Source: an uncultured beta proteobacterium
GTDB lineage: Bacteria > Pseudomonadota > Gammaproteobacteria > Burkholderiales > Rhodocyclaceae
NCBI GenBank assembly: GCA_903933395.1
Contig: CAIZKA010000081.1
Coordinates: 1-7,577 of the forward strand
DNA: 7,577 nucleotides
Direction: 5' to 3'
The position numbers and the translations under genes were made by a program. Under the pieces are notes generated by a model that saw only the letters and a program-made list of their open reading frames with translations, was not told the DNA's origin and ran no database searches. Shown piece after piece: positions 1-6,839 of this stretch (positions are counted from its first letter, which is position 1; every line of letters begins with the position of its first letter).

Positions 1-1
1 G

Positions 2-613
2 ATGCACCGCTCGCACGAATATCTGGCCAAGGTCGCCATCGAGACCTGCGATGGAGTCATGGTGCATTCCCTGCTGGGCAACCTCAAGCCTGGCGACATT
101 CCCGCCGATGTGCGCACCGAGGCGATCGGCGCCCTGATCGACCACTACTTCGTCAAGAAGACCGTGGTTCAGGCCGGCTATCCGCTGGATATGCGCTACG
201 CCGGACCGCGCGAGGCCCTGCTGCATGCGCTGTTCCGCCAGAACTACGGGTGCTCGCACCTGATTGTCGGCCGCGACCATGCCGGCGTCGGCAGCTACTA
301 CGGCCCCTTCGATGCCCATCACATCTTCGACGAACTGCCCAAGGGCTCGCTGGAGACTCAGGCCCTGAAGATCGACTGGACCTTCTGGTGCTACGAGTGC
401 GGCGGCATGGCCTCGAACCGTACCTGCCCGCACGCCGAAGAAAAGCGCCTGCTGTTGTCGGGTACCAAGCTGCGCAAGATGCTGTCCGAGGGCGGTGAAG
501 TGCCCGCCGAGTTTTCCCGGCCGGAGGTGCTGGAGGTGCTGCGCGCCTATTACGCCGGCCTGGCCGAGCATGAAAAAGTTGAAGTCAAGTTGACCGGGCA
601 TTCCGCCCGCTGA
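2..613 (+). CDS. sat: ATP sulfurylase (sulfate adenylyltransferase), dissimilatory type, C-terminal part
   Basis: Sat interconverts ATP plus sulfate with APS plus pyrophosphate in the cytoplasm; in sulfur oxidizers it runs toward ATP. The gene is cut by the window's left edge, and the first ATG here is an internal Met. The visible 203 residues begin inside the nucleotide-binding HxxH motif (HRSH, visible residues 2-5; the preceding RNP would lie outside the window). They include the second signature GRDHAG (90-95) and a Cys cluster C130-x2-C133-x8-C142-x-H144 resembling the zinc site of bacterial and archaeal Sat. An SGTKLRKML segment (153-161), typical of the family, follows. The protein ends about 40 residues later, so there is no APS-kinase domain, as expected for the dissimilatory enzyme. 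A 64-bp gap without an evident terminator leads into aprB, suggesting a sat-aprBA operon. Identification is firm; direction of catalysis is inferred. Confidence 0.96.
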   Translation: MHRSHEYLAKVAIETCDGVMVHSLLGNLKPGDIPADVRTEAIGALIDHYFVKKTVVQAGYPLDMRYAGPREALLHALFRQNYGCSHLIVGRDHAGVGSYYGPFDAHHIFDELPKGSLETQALKIDWTFWCYECGGMASNRTCPHAEEKRLLLSGTKLRKMLSEGGEVPAEFSRPEVLEVLRAYYAGLAEHEKVEVKLTGHSAR

Positions 614-677
614 GTGCTTTCCGCGTTTAAGTCCGTTTTTATGATGATCCACACCGCAACCAAGGAGTAGAAACCAA

Positions 678-1151
678 ATGCCAACCTTTGTTCGTACCGA
701 GAAGTGCGATGGCTGCAAGGGGCAGGACAAGACTGCCTGCATGTACATCTGCCCGCATAACCTGATGAAGCTGGACAAGGACGGTTCCGAAACCGGCCAT
801 GCCATGAAGGCTTTCAACCAGGAACCGGAGCAGTGCTGGGAGTGCTACTCCTGCGTGAAGATCTGCCCGCAGGGCGCCATCGAATGCCGCCACTACGCCG
901 ACATCGTGCCGTTGGGCGGTTCGGTGCAGCCCATGCGCGGTTCCGATTCGATCATGTGGACCATCAAGTTCCGCAACGGCACGCTGAAGCGCTTCAAGTT
1001 CCCGATCCGCACCACGGCCGAAGGATCGATCGATCCCTACGGCGGCAAGCCGATGCCCAAGATGTCCGAACTGACCGTCGATGGCGTATTCACCCGCGCC
1101 GTCATGGGCGGTTTCCGCGCCGGCAACCCTGCCGAACTGATCCGCAAGTAA
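678..1151 (+). CDS. aprB: Adenylylsulfate (APS) reductase beta subunit, ferredoxin-like
   Basis: AprB is the electron-transfer subunit of cytoplasmic APS reductase; its two 4Fe-4S clusters link the FAD of AprA to an external partner, normally the Qmo complex. The 157-residue product has the expected size. It carries C10-x2-C13-x7-C21-x3-C25-Pro, where the longer second gap is typical of AprB, and a classical C53-x2-C56-x2-C59-x3-C63-Pro motif. Trp54 lies in the second cluster motif; a Trp between the clusters is known from AprB structures, but equivalence is not proven here. The segment after about residue 100 is the tail that wraps around AprA in known structures. The ATG at 678 follows an AAGGAG ribosome-binding site at 662-667 by ten bases. 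aprA starts 22 bp downstream, so the subunits are co-transcribed. No key cysteine is missing. Confidence 0.97.
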   Translation: MPTFVRTEKCDGCKGQDKTACMYICPHNLMKLDKDGSETGHAMKAFNQEPEQCWECYSCVKICPQGAIECRHYADIVPLGGSVQPMRGSDSIMWTIKFRNGTLKRFKFPIRTTAEGSIDPYGGKPMPKMSELTVDGVFTRAVMGGFRAGNPAELIRK

Positions 1152-1173
1152 TTGACTAATCGAGGAACCAAAA

Positions 1174-3201
1174 ATGGCTGGAACATTTGAAGCACCGGAA
1201 ATCGTCTACGAAGAACTGGACATTCTGCTCGTCGGCGGCGGCATGGCCTGCTGCGGTACGGCGTACGAAATCATGCGCTGGGCCGAAGCCCTCAAGCTCG
1301 AAACCGGCAAGGAACTCAAGATCAAGCTGGTCGACAAGGCCGCGATGGACCGCTCCGGCGCCGTCGCCCAGGGCCTGTCCGCGATCAACACCTATATCGG
1401 CCCGGACCTGGATCCGGCCGACTACACGCGCATGGTCTCCAACGACCTGATGGGCATCACCCGCGACGACCTGGCCTACGACGTCGGCCGCAATGTCGAT
1501 GACTCCGTGCACCTGTTTGAGGAATGGGGCCTGCCGATCTGGAAGACCGACGCTGATGGCGTCCGCCACGATGGTGCCGAATCGCAGAAGGAAGGCCTGC
1601 CGGCGTTGAAGGATGGTGGCAAGCCGGTGCGTTCGGGCAAGTGGCAGATCATGATCAACGGCGAATCCTACAAGTGGATCGTTGCCGAAGCGGCCAAGAA
1701 GGCACTTGGCCTTAGTCGCATCGAAGAGCGTGTATTCATCGTGCATCTGATCAACGACAAGAACGATCCGACCCGTATCGCCGGCGCCGCCGGCTTCTCG
1801 GTGCGCGAGAACAAGATCTACATCTACAAGGCCAAGGCCGTCATGCTGGCCGCCGGCGGTTGCGTCAACCTGTTCCGTCCGCGTTCCGTGGGCGAGGGCT
1901 CGGGTCGCGCCTGGTATCCGGTGTGGAATGCCGGTTCGACCTATGCGATGGCCGCCGAAGCCGGCGCCGAGATGACCATGATGGAAAACCGTTTCGTGCC
2001 CGCCCGCTTCAAGGACGGCTACGGCCCGGTCGGTGCCTGGTTCCTCTTGTTCAAGGCCAAGGCCACCAACGCCTACGGCGAAGACTACATGGTCAAGAAC
2101 AAGGAAATGCTCAACGACTACCCGCCCTACGGGCAGGCTGCCGTGCCGGCATCCTGCCTGCGCAACCACCTGATGCTGAAGGAAATGAAGGACGGTCGCG
2201 GCCCCATCTACATGGACACCGTCAGCGCCTTGGCCAAACTGGCCGAGACCCTGACGCCGAAGGAAGTGAAGCACCTCGAAGCCGAAGCCTGGGAGGACTT
2301 CCTCGACATGTGTATCGGCCAGTGCGGCATCTGGGTCGGCGAGAACATCGACCCGCGCGAGAAGAACTCGGAACTGATGCCGACCGAGCCCTACCTGCTG
2401 GGCAGCCACTCCGGCTGCTGCGGCATATGGGTTTCGGGCCCGACCGACGTCGGCGCGCCGACCACGGAAGAGTACGACGGCATCCCGGCGCACCTGCCCA
2501 AGGGCTGGAACTGGGGCTATCGCTCGATGACCACGGTCAAGGGTCTGTTCACCGCCGGCGACGGTGTAGGCGCTTCCGGCCACAAGTTCTCCTCGGGGTC
2601 GCATACCGAAGGCCGCCTGGCCGCCAAGTCCATGGTCAAGTACTGCATGGACAACGCCGACTACACGCCGGAGTTCGACGAGACTCACGAACAGATCGCC
2701 GAGACCATCTGGAGGCCGGTCAAGACCTTCCTGACGCACAAGGACTACACCACGGCGATCGACGTCAACCCGCATTACATTACCCCCAAGATGCTGCAGA
2801 TGCGCCTGCAGAAGATCATGGACGAGTACGTCGCCGGTTGCGCCACCTACTACAACACCAACGACAAGATGCTGGCGGTTGCCGAAGAGAAGCTGGAGAT
2901 GCTCAAGGAAGATTCTCTCAAGCTGCGCGCCAAGGATCTGCACGAGCTGCTGCGCGCCTGGGAAAACTACCATCGCATCCTGACGGCGGAAGCCCACATG
3001 AAGCACATCCAGTTCCGCGAGGAAAGCCGCTATCCCGGCTTCTACTATCGTACTGACAAGAACTTTGTCGACGAGGAGAACTGGCACTGCTTCGTGAATT
3101 CGGTCTACGACAAGCACAGCAAGAAGTGGACCTGCTTCAAGCGCAAGCACGTCGACCTGGTCGACAAGTCGAAGCTGTTCAAGGCCGCCGCGCCGCACTG
3201 A
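1174..3201 (+). CDS. aprA: Adenylylsulfate (APS) reductase alpha subunit, FAD-containing
   Basis: AprA is the catalytic flavoprotein of APS reductase, interconverting APS with sulfite plus AMP at its FAD. The 675-residue product has full family length. An N-terminal dinucleotide-binding motif follows a beta strand (ILLVGGGMA, residues 17-25). An SGAVAQGLSAINTY stretch (61-74) is typical of the fumarate reductase/succinate dehydrogenase flavoprotein superfamily. The GLFTAGDGVGASGHK region (457-471) is the C-terminal FAD contact. Trp247, Arg278 and His412 are plausible equivalents of the substrate-site Trp, Arg and His of Archaeoglobus AprA, judged from spacing rather than alignment. The ATG at 1174 has a GAGGA Shine-Dalgarno sequence at 1162-1166. 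Association with Qmo-type genes rather than aprM suggests the sulfate-reducer-like Apr lineage, which is an inference. The gene ends 23 bp before a strong terminator. Confidence 0.98.
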   Translation: MAGTFEAPEIVYEELDILLVGGGMACCGTAYEIMRWAEALKLETGKELKIKLVDKAAMDRSGAVAQGLSAINTYIGPDLDPADYTRMVSNDLMGITRDDLAYDVGRNVDDSVHLFEEWGLPIWKTDADGVRHDGAESQKEGLPALKDGGKPVRSGKWQIMINGESYKWIVAEAAKKALGLSRIEERVFIVHLINDKNDPTRIAGAAGFSVRENKIYIYKAKAVMLAAGGCVNLFRPRSVGEGSGRAWYPVWNAGSTYAMAAEAGAEMTMMENRFVPARFKDGYGPVGAWFLLFKAKATNAYGEDYMVKNKEMLNDYPPYGQAAVPASCLRNHLMLKEMKDGRGPIYMDTVSALAKLAETLTPKEVKHLEAEAWEDFLDMCIGQCGIWVGENIDPREKNSELMPTEPYLLGSHSGCCGIWVSGPTDVGAPTTEEYDGIPAHLPKGWNWGYRSMTTVKGLFTAGDGVGASGHKFSSGSHTEGRLAAKSMVKYCMDNADYTPEFDETHEQIAETIWRPVKTFLTHKDYTTAIDVNPHYITPKMLQMRLQKIMDEYVAGCATYYNTNDKMLAVAEEKLEMLKEDSLKLRAKDLHELLRAWENYHRILTAEAHMKHIQFREESRYPGFYYRTDKNFVDEENWHCFVNSVYDKHSKKWTCFKRKHVDLVDKSKLFKAAAPH

Positions 3202-3224
3202 GCAAAGCCACGCTGTAAGATTCT

Positions 3225-3260
3225 GGCCGGAAGCCGCAAGGTTTCCGGCCTGTTTTCTTT
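3225..3260 (+). terminator. Intrinsic terminator after aprA
   Basis: An 11-bp stem pairs 3225-3235 with 3240-3250, with one G-U wobble (3233/3242), and is closed by a GCAA (GNRA-type) tetraloop at 3236-3239. The T-rich run TGTTTTCTTT follows at 3251-3260. It starts 24 bases after the aprA stop codon and should end the sat-aprBA transcript. The U-tract lies on the plus side only, so the signal is directional. Confidence 0.92.
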
Positions 3261-3299
3261 GCACAGCAGTTAAACCCCCCAGCTGTCACGAGGTGTTTC

Positions 3300-4193
3300 A
3301 TGTCCCAGCCCGATATCCCGTTTCCGCAAAGTCCCGTTCTCCCCACGATGCTGGCGGAGACGCACGAAATCGAGTTTTCCTGCCACAAGGGCATCGGTTG
3401 CTGGAATGCATGCTGTTCCAACATCGACATCTCGCTGACGCCCTACGACGTGTTGCGCATGAAGACGCGACTCGGCATGACGTCCACCGAGTTTCTCAAG
3501 GAATATACGGTGCCCTATGAGTTCGACAAGGACAGCATCGCCGGAATCAAGTTCCGCCCCGTGGAAGGGGGGACTGCCTGCCGCTTCATGAAGCCGGAAG
3601 GCTGCGACATCTACACGGACAGGCCGACTGCCTGCCGCTACTACCCGGTGGCCCTGCTGTCGATGCGCAGGCAGGACGAATATGTCGATCGCGACTCCTA
3701 CGCCATCGTCAAGGAAGACCACTGCATGGGCCACGAGGTGAATCGCCGTATCACCATCGCCGACTATCGCAAGGAACAGGGGCTCGAGGAATACGACGAA
3801 CTCGCACGCGGCTGGCGCCAACTGGTGCTGAAGAAAAAATCCTCGGGACCGACCATCGGCAAGCCGAGCCTGCGCAGCCGGCAGCTATTCTTCATGGCCT
3901 GCTACGACATCGACCGCTTTCGCGAATTCGTCAGCACGGAGTCCTTCAACAAGCTGTTCGACCTGCCGCAGGAGGAAAAGGCGGTGCTGCTCGCCGATGA
4001 CGTCGCGCTGTTGCAGTTCGCCTTCCGCTTCCTGCGCCAGGTGCTGTTCGGCGAGGAGAGCATCGCCCTCAATGCCGAAGCGGCGCAGGAGCGCCTGGCC
4101 AGGGTGCAGGAAAAGCGCCTGATCGAAGAGCGTGAGGCGGCGAAGAAACGCGCGCTGGAGGCGGAACAGGATTTCGCCGACGACGCGGACTAG
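3300..4193 (+). CDS. YkgJ-family cysteine-cluster protein (putative zinc/iron-chelating domain)
   Basis: This 297-residue soluble protein matches the CxxCxxCC/YkgJ family, whose biochemical role is unsettled and which is annotated only as a putative Zn- or Fe-chelating domain. The cysteine set is C28-x5-C34-x3-C38-C39, then C94, C102 and C112 in a region reading CRYYP, and finally C142 in HCMGH. The CDIYTDRPTACRYYP segment (102-116) is the most characteristic part. Residues about 180-255 look helical. The tail, about 265-297, is highly charged and Ala/Glu/Arg-rich, probably a helix or short coiled coil. There is no signal peptide or membrane segment. The ATG at 3300 has GAGG at 3290-3293. It sits 98 bp after aprA, beyond the terminator, so it probably has its own promoter, although none is clear. 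A role in metal or Fe-S handling for the neighbouring Apr/Qmo enzymes is possible but is only a contextual guess. Confidence 0.85.
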   Translation: MSQPDIPFPQSPVLPTMLAETHEIEFSCHKGIGCWNACCSNIDISLTPYDVLRMKTRLGMTSTEFLKEYTVPYEFDKDSIAGIKFRPVEGGTACRFMKPEGCDIYTDRPTACRYYPVALLSMRRQDEYVDRDSYAIVKEDHCMGHEVNRRITIADYRKEQGLEEYDELARGWRQLVLKKKSSGPTIGKPSLRSRQLFFMACYDIDRFREFVSTESFNKLFDLPQEEKAVLLADDVALLQFAFRFLRQVLFGEESIALNAEAAQERLARVQEKRLIEEREAAKKRALEAEQDFADDAD

Positions 4194-4238
4194 GCCGGCC
4201 TCGATCCGAAGCGCCAGGCAGCGCACGACGGAGAGCGC

Positions 4239-5135
4239 ATGGACCAGCAGACACTCGAGCACCTGCGCACCTGGGTTGGCCGACGCGAGGAGGTGGATGA
4301 CCTGATCGCGCCCTCCAGGGTGGCTGCGCTGGCGGCGACCCTGGATCGCGACGATCCGCCGCCTGTTGCCGGAGATCCGCTGCCGCCGCCCTGGCACTGG
4401 ATGCTGTGCGTGCCGGCGGCACGCCAGTCGGCGCTCGGCCCCGACGGCCATCCGGCGCGCGGCGGTTTCCTGCCGCCGGTGCCCCTGCCGCGGCGCATGT
4501 GGGCCGGCGGCCGGCTCAGCTTTCCGCAACCGCTGCGTATCGGCGAAACCGTGCAGCGGCGTTCGCAGGTGATGTCGGTCGAACACAAGATCGGGCGCTC
4601 GGGCGAACTGGTGTTCGTGCTGGTGCGGCACGAGTTTCATGGCGCAGCGGGGCTGGCCATCACCGAGGAACACGACATCGTCTATCGCGACCAGCCCAGT
4701 GCCGTATCGTCAGCGCCGTACGCAAGGGATGCCGCCCCCGGTTCCGCCGGGGACATAACTCCTGTCCCGGCGCCTGCGGAATGCGCCTGGCAGAGGACCA
4801 TCGTCCCGGACGACGTGCTGCTGTTCCGCTACTCGGCGCTGACCTTCAACGGCCATCGCATCCACTATGATCGCCGCTATGTCACCGAGCTTGAAGGCTA
4901 TCCCGGCCTGATCGTGCACGGCCCGCTGGTCGCGACGCTGATGCTCGACCTTTTGCGGCGGAACCAGCCCGGTGCATCGATCGCTGCCTTCGACTTCAAG
5001 GCAGTGAAGCCGGTCTTCGACATCGCCCCGTTTTCCGTCCATGGCCAGCCGGAGAATGGTGGCAAGACCGTCAGGCTCTGGGCGCGCGATGCCGATGGCG
5101 CGCTGGCGATGAGCGGCATTGCGACTTTGGCCTGA
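4239..5135 (+). CDS. MaoC/hotdog-family acyl-CoA hydratase, mesaconyl-C4-CoA / itaconyl-CoA hydratase type
   Basis: This 298-residue protein has the double-hotdog plan of the FAS1-dehydratase-like/HTD2 group, which includes mesaconyl-C4-CoA hydratase (Meh) of the 3-hydroxypropionate cycle and itaconyl-CoA hydratase. The N-terminal hotdog covers about residues 1-150 and contains an RRMWAGGRL stretch (95-103). A Pro/Ala-rich linker (about 155-180) joins it to the C-terminal hotdog, which carries the hydratase signature: FRYSALTFNGHRIHYD (about 197-212) followed by LIVHGPL. The conserved Asn/His/Tyr of that stretch and the His of VHGP are the expected active-site elements. The likely reaction is reversible water addition to an unsaturated C4/C5-dicarboxylyl-CoA, but the substrate cannot be read from sequence. 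GGAGA at 4230-4234 precedes the ATG. It lies 45 bp after the YkgJ-family gene and may be co-transcribed with it. It has no obvious tie to sulfur oxidation. Confidence 0.82.
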   Translation: MDQQTLEHLRTWVGRREEVDDLIAPSRVAALAATLDRDDPPPVAGDPLPPPWHWMLCVPAARQSALGPDGHPARGGFLPPVPLPRRMWAGGRLSFPQPLRIGETVQRRSQVMSVEHKIGRSGELVFVLVRHEFHGAAGLAITEEHDIVYRDQPSAVSSAPYARDAAPGSAGDITPVPAPAECAWQRTIVPDDVLLFRYSALTFNGHRIHYDRRYVTELEGYPGLIVHGPLVATLMLDLLRRNQPGASIAAFDFKAVKPVFDIAPFSVHGQPENGGKTVRLWARDADGALAMSGIATLA

Positions 5136-5183
5136 ACACGTCCAACATGAATCGCCGTCCCGCCAGCGCCGACTTTTCGGGCC
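5136..5183 (+). other. Convergent intergenic junction
   Basis: This 48-bp gap lies between the stop of the plus-strand hydratase gene and the stop of the minus-strand hdrB-like gene. I see only weak pairing (CCCG against CGGG around the TTTT in it) and no convincing intrinsic terminator for either direction. Read-through or Rho-dependent ends are possible. Confidence 0.6.
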
Positions 5184-6083
5184 TTACTTGCCGGCGATCT
5201 TCTCGAGCTTTTCGGCGCGAATCAGCTGGCCATTCAAGCCTGCGTCGCGGGCAGAGCCGCCGTAGGCGATGGTCATCAGCTGCGAGTAGTAGAGCACCGG
5301 CATGTTGAACTTGGTGCCCTGTTTCTTGTTGATCTCTGACTGGTAGACCTCGACGTTGGCCTGGCACAGCGGGCAGGGCGTGACGATCATCTCGGCGCCG
5401 GCGTCGTAGGCGGATTCGACGATGTCGCGGATCTGCTTCTGGCTCTTTTCCGGCTCGGAAAACGCCAGCGCGCCGCCACAGCAGGTCACTTTCTGGTCAT
5501 AGCCGGTCAGCGCTTCGCCGCCGAAGGTCTCGACCATCTTGTCGAGGTAGAGCGGGTTCTCGAAGGACTCGCCGTCGATGCCGAAAGGGCGGTTGGTCTG
5601 GCAGCCGACGTAGCCGGCGAACTTGATACCCTCCAGCGACTTTTTCATCGGCGCCTTTAGGCCGTCGTAGCCGAAGTCCTCGATCAGCACTTCGACCATG
5701 TGGCGCACATTGGCGCCGCCGCTGTAGTGTAGACCGGCAGCGGCCAGGGCCTCGTTGGTTTCCTTCATCAGCTGCGCCGAGCCGTCGAGGCGCTCCTTCG
5801 ATTCGCGAGCGCCCAGCCAGCAGGCGGCGCAAGTGGCGACGATGTCCTGTCCCGGCAGGTGGGTTTCGGCCTGGGCGAAGTTGCGCGCGTTGATGGCGAT
5901 GCGCGGCAGCTCGCCGCCTTCGCAATAGCCAACCGAAGCGCCGCAGCAGTTCCAGTCCGGAATCTCGGTCAGCTTGATGTCGAGCGACTTGCACATGGCG
6001 TTGGTCGACACCAGGTAGTTCGAGGCCGAGGCCTTGAGCTGCGAGGAGCAGCCGGGGTAGAACGCGTATTCCTTCTTTGCCAT
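5184..6083 (-). CDS. hdrB: HdrB-like protein with two CCG domains, electron-transfer subunit of a Qmo-type complex
   Basis: The 299-residue product is a full-length heterodisulfide reductase subunit B homologue with two intact CCG (cysteine-rich) domains. Domain 1 has C12, C46-C47 and C85-x2-C88; domain 2 has C161, C201-C202 and C237-x2-C240. In methanogen HdrB each such set holds a noncubane 4Fe-4S cluster, so two are expected here. No membrane helix or signal peptide is visible, so the protein should be cytoplasmic and bound to HdrC. The ATG at 6083 has GGAGAG five bases upstream (6088-6093), and the gene starts 17 bp after the hdrC-like stop. In this neighbourhood, with qmoB upstream and aprBA facing it, the best role is passing electrons between QmoAB/AprBA and an unidentified carrier or membrane partner, rather than reduction of a CoM-CoB disulfide. 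The family call is firm; the partner is inferred. Confidence 0.92.
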   Translation of the reverse strand: MAKKEYAFYPGCSSQLKASASNYLVSTNAMCKSLDIKLTEIPDWNCCGASVGYCEGGELPRIAINARNFAQAETHLPGQDIVATCAACWLGARESKERLDGSAQLMKETNEALAAAGLHYSGGANVRHMVEVLIEDFGYDGLKAPMKKSLEGIKFAGYVGCQTNRPFGIDGESFENPLYLDKMVETFGGEALTGYDQKVTCCGGALAFSEPEKSQKQIRDIVESAYDAGAEMIVTPCPLCQANVEVYQSEINKKQGTKFNMPVLYYSQLMTIAYGGSARDAGLNGQLIRAEKLEKIAGK

Positions 6084-6100
6084 TTTTCTCTCCGTCAGCG

Positions 6101-6724
6101 TCAGGCCGTAAAGCCCTTCTTGCGATCCTCGATTTCCTTCGCCTTGGCGATGATGGCGTGGAATCCCTTGAGATCCTTGACGCCATGGCCACCGAAAATT
6201 TCCATGGGGTTGAGCCGCTTGGCCAGGAACAGGCCGAGGCCGATGCTCTGCATGCCCAGCGCCTCCTTGATGCCGGACACCAGGCCGCCCCGGAAGTAGT
6301 GACGCAGGGTCAGCGTCAGCTCATTGACCCGCCCCTTCTTGATCGCGTTGTTCCAGAACAGCGTCGCAAAATCGCGCGTCGGCTGGCCCTTCGGCGCCAA
6401 GTTCAGGCGATGGGCGTAGTTGGCCAGGCCATGCATGATGTGGGTGATCGGCAACTGGCGCGGGCAGCGCACAATACAGTTGTAGCAGGAGGTGCACATG
6501 AACATCGAATCCGAGCCCAGCACCTCGTCGCGCTTGCCGGCGCGGATCATCATGAAGATCTTCTGCGGTGAATGTTCCCAGGCGTTGCCCAAGGGGCAGG
6601 AGCCGGCGCAGACGCCGCACTGCATGCACATCTTGACCATGTGCCCTTCTTCGACGTTGGCTTCGACTTCCTTGAGGAAGTTGTTGCGGTAACGTTCGAT
6701 GGCCGATTGATTTGCGGTAGTCAT
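6101..6724 (-). CDS. hdrC: HdrC-like 4Fe-4S protein, soluble replacement for QmoC
   Basis: This 207-residue iron-sulfur protein belongs to the HdrC family. From the chosen start it carries C33-x2-C36-x2-C39-x3-C43-Pro and C77-x2-C80-x2-C83-x3-C87-Pro, both complete 4Fe-4S motifs. HdrC normally relays electrons between the flavin/ferredoxin subunit and the CCG clusters of HdrB. QmoC has a similar N-terminal domain, but it continues into a heme-b membrane domain with several helices. Here the protein stops with a hydrophilic Lys/Glu-rich end and no membrane segment, so it is HdrC-type and soluble. I chose the ATG at 6724 over the in-frame TTG at 6739, because the GGAG overlapping that TTG is well placed (nine bases) as the Shine-Dalgarno sequence for the ATG. 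hdrB follows after 17 bp; qmoB lies upstream across a structured 159-bp spacer. Confidence 0.92.
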   Translation of the reverse strand: MTTANQSAIERYRNNFLKEVEANVEEGHMVKMCMQCGVCAGSCPLGNAWEHSPQKIFMMIRAGKRDEVLGSDSMFMCTSCYNCIVRCPRQLPITHIMHGLANYAHRLNLAPKGQPTRDFATLFWNNAIKKGRVNELTLTLRHYFRGGLVSGIKEALGMQSIGLGLFLAKRLNPMEIFGGHGVKDLKGFHAIIAKAKEIEDRKKGFTA

Positions 6725-6733
6725 GTATAGCGT

Positions 6734-6737
6734 CTCC
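6734..6737 (-). promoter_or_regulatory. Ribosome-binding site that fixes the hdrC start
   Basis: GGAG on the minus strand lies nine bases upstream of the ATG at 6724. It overlaps the only competing in-frame start, the TTG at 6739, which argues against that longer version. Confidence 0.7.
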
Positions 6738-6793
6738 AAGTGTCGCTTAGAGCTTGTGAAGAAATTGTACCGAGCGTAGCGAGCAAACTTTGA

Positions 6794-6813
6794 CCCCCGC
6801 CCTGGGGCGGGGG
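6794..6813 (-). other. GC-rich hairpin in the qmoB-hdrC spacer
   Basis: Bases 6794-6801 pair perfectly with 6806-6813 (8 bp, all G-C) around a four-base loop. In the minus-strand transcript no U-tract follows, so it does not look like a full intrinsic terminator; it may pause RNA polymerase, attenuate, or stabilise a processed RNA end. Its 3' arm on the plus strand is part of the overlapping G-quadruplex motif. Confidence 0.7.
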
Positions 6814-6827
6814 CAGGGGGTGGGGGG
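6804..6827 (+). other. G-quadruplex-forming motif in the qmoB-hdrC spacer
   Basis: Four consecutive G-tracts of 4, 5, 5 and 6 guanines (6804-6807, 6809-6813, 6816-6820, 6822-6827) are separated by loops of only 1, 2 and 1 bases. This satisfies the canonical motif with very short loops. The G-rich strand is the template strand for qmoB-hdrCB, so the transcript carries the C-rich copy. Folding in the cell is inferred, not shown. Confidence 0.7.
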
Positions 6828-6839
6828 CCTTAAGAACGA

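Noticed and set aside
614..677. Possible terminator or promoter between sat and aprB
   Set aside because: There is a T-run (TTTTT near 637) but no stem before it and no convincing -35/-10 pair. The spacing fits co-transcription.
1860..3056. A 398-codon open frame in a second plus-strand phase within aprA
   Set aside because: It has Arg/Gly/His-rich low-complexity composition, lies wholly inside aprA, and shows no ribosome-binding site or family motif. It is a GC-bias shadow.
1156..3264. A 702-codon open frame on the minus strand antisense to the whole of aprA
   Set aside because: aprA is unmistakable on the plus strand. The antisense frame lacks recognisable domains, is rich in Val/Gly/His/Arg/Gln runs typical of a complement of GC-rich codons, and runs across the aprA terminator.
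3263..3286. ACAGC...GCTGT inverted repeat upstream of the YkgJ-family gene as a possible operator
   Set aside because: Only five base pairs over a 14-base gap, with no recognisable promoter to place it against; too weak to call.
3885..4673. Minus-strand open frames across the YkgJ-family and hydratase genes
   Set aside because: They overlap two plus-strand genes with clear family motifs and are Arg/His/Ala/Gln-rich without domain signatures.
5859..6571. Plus-strand open frames opposite hdrB and hdrC
   Set aside because: The minus-strand products have complete CCG and 4Fe-4S motifs; the opposite frames have none and lack ribosome-binding sites.
6725..6739. Five-residue N-terminal extension of HdrC starting at a TTG codon (6739)
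   Set aside because: The TTG overlaps the GGAG that serves the ATG at 6724, and no separate ribosome-binding site was seen for the longer version.
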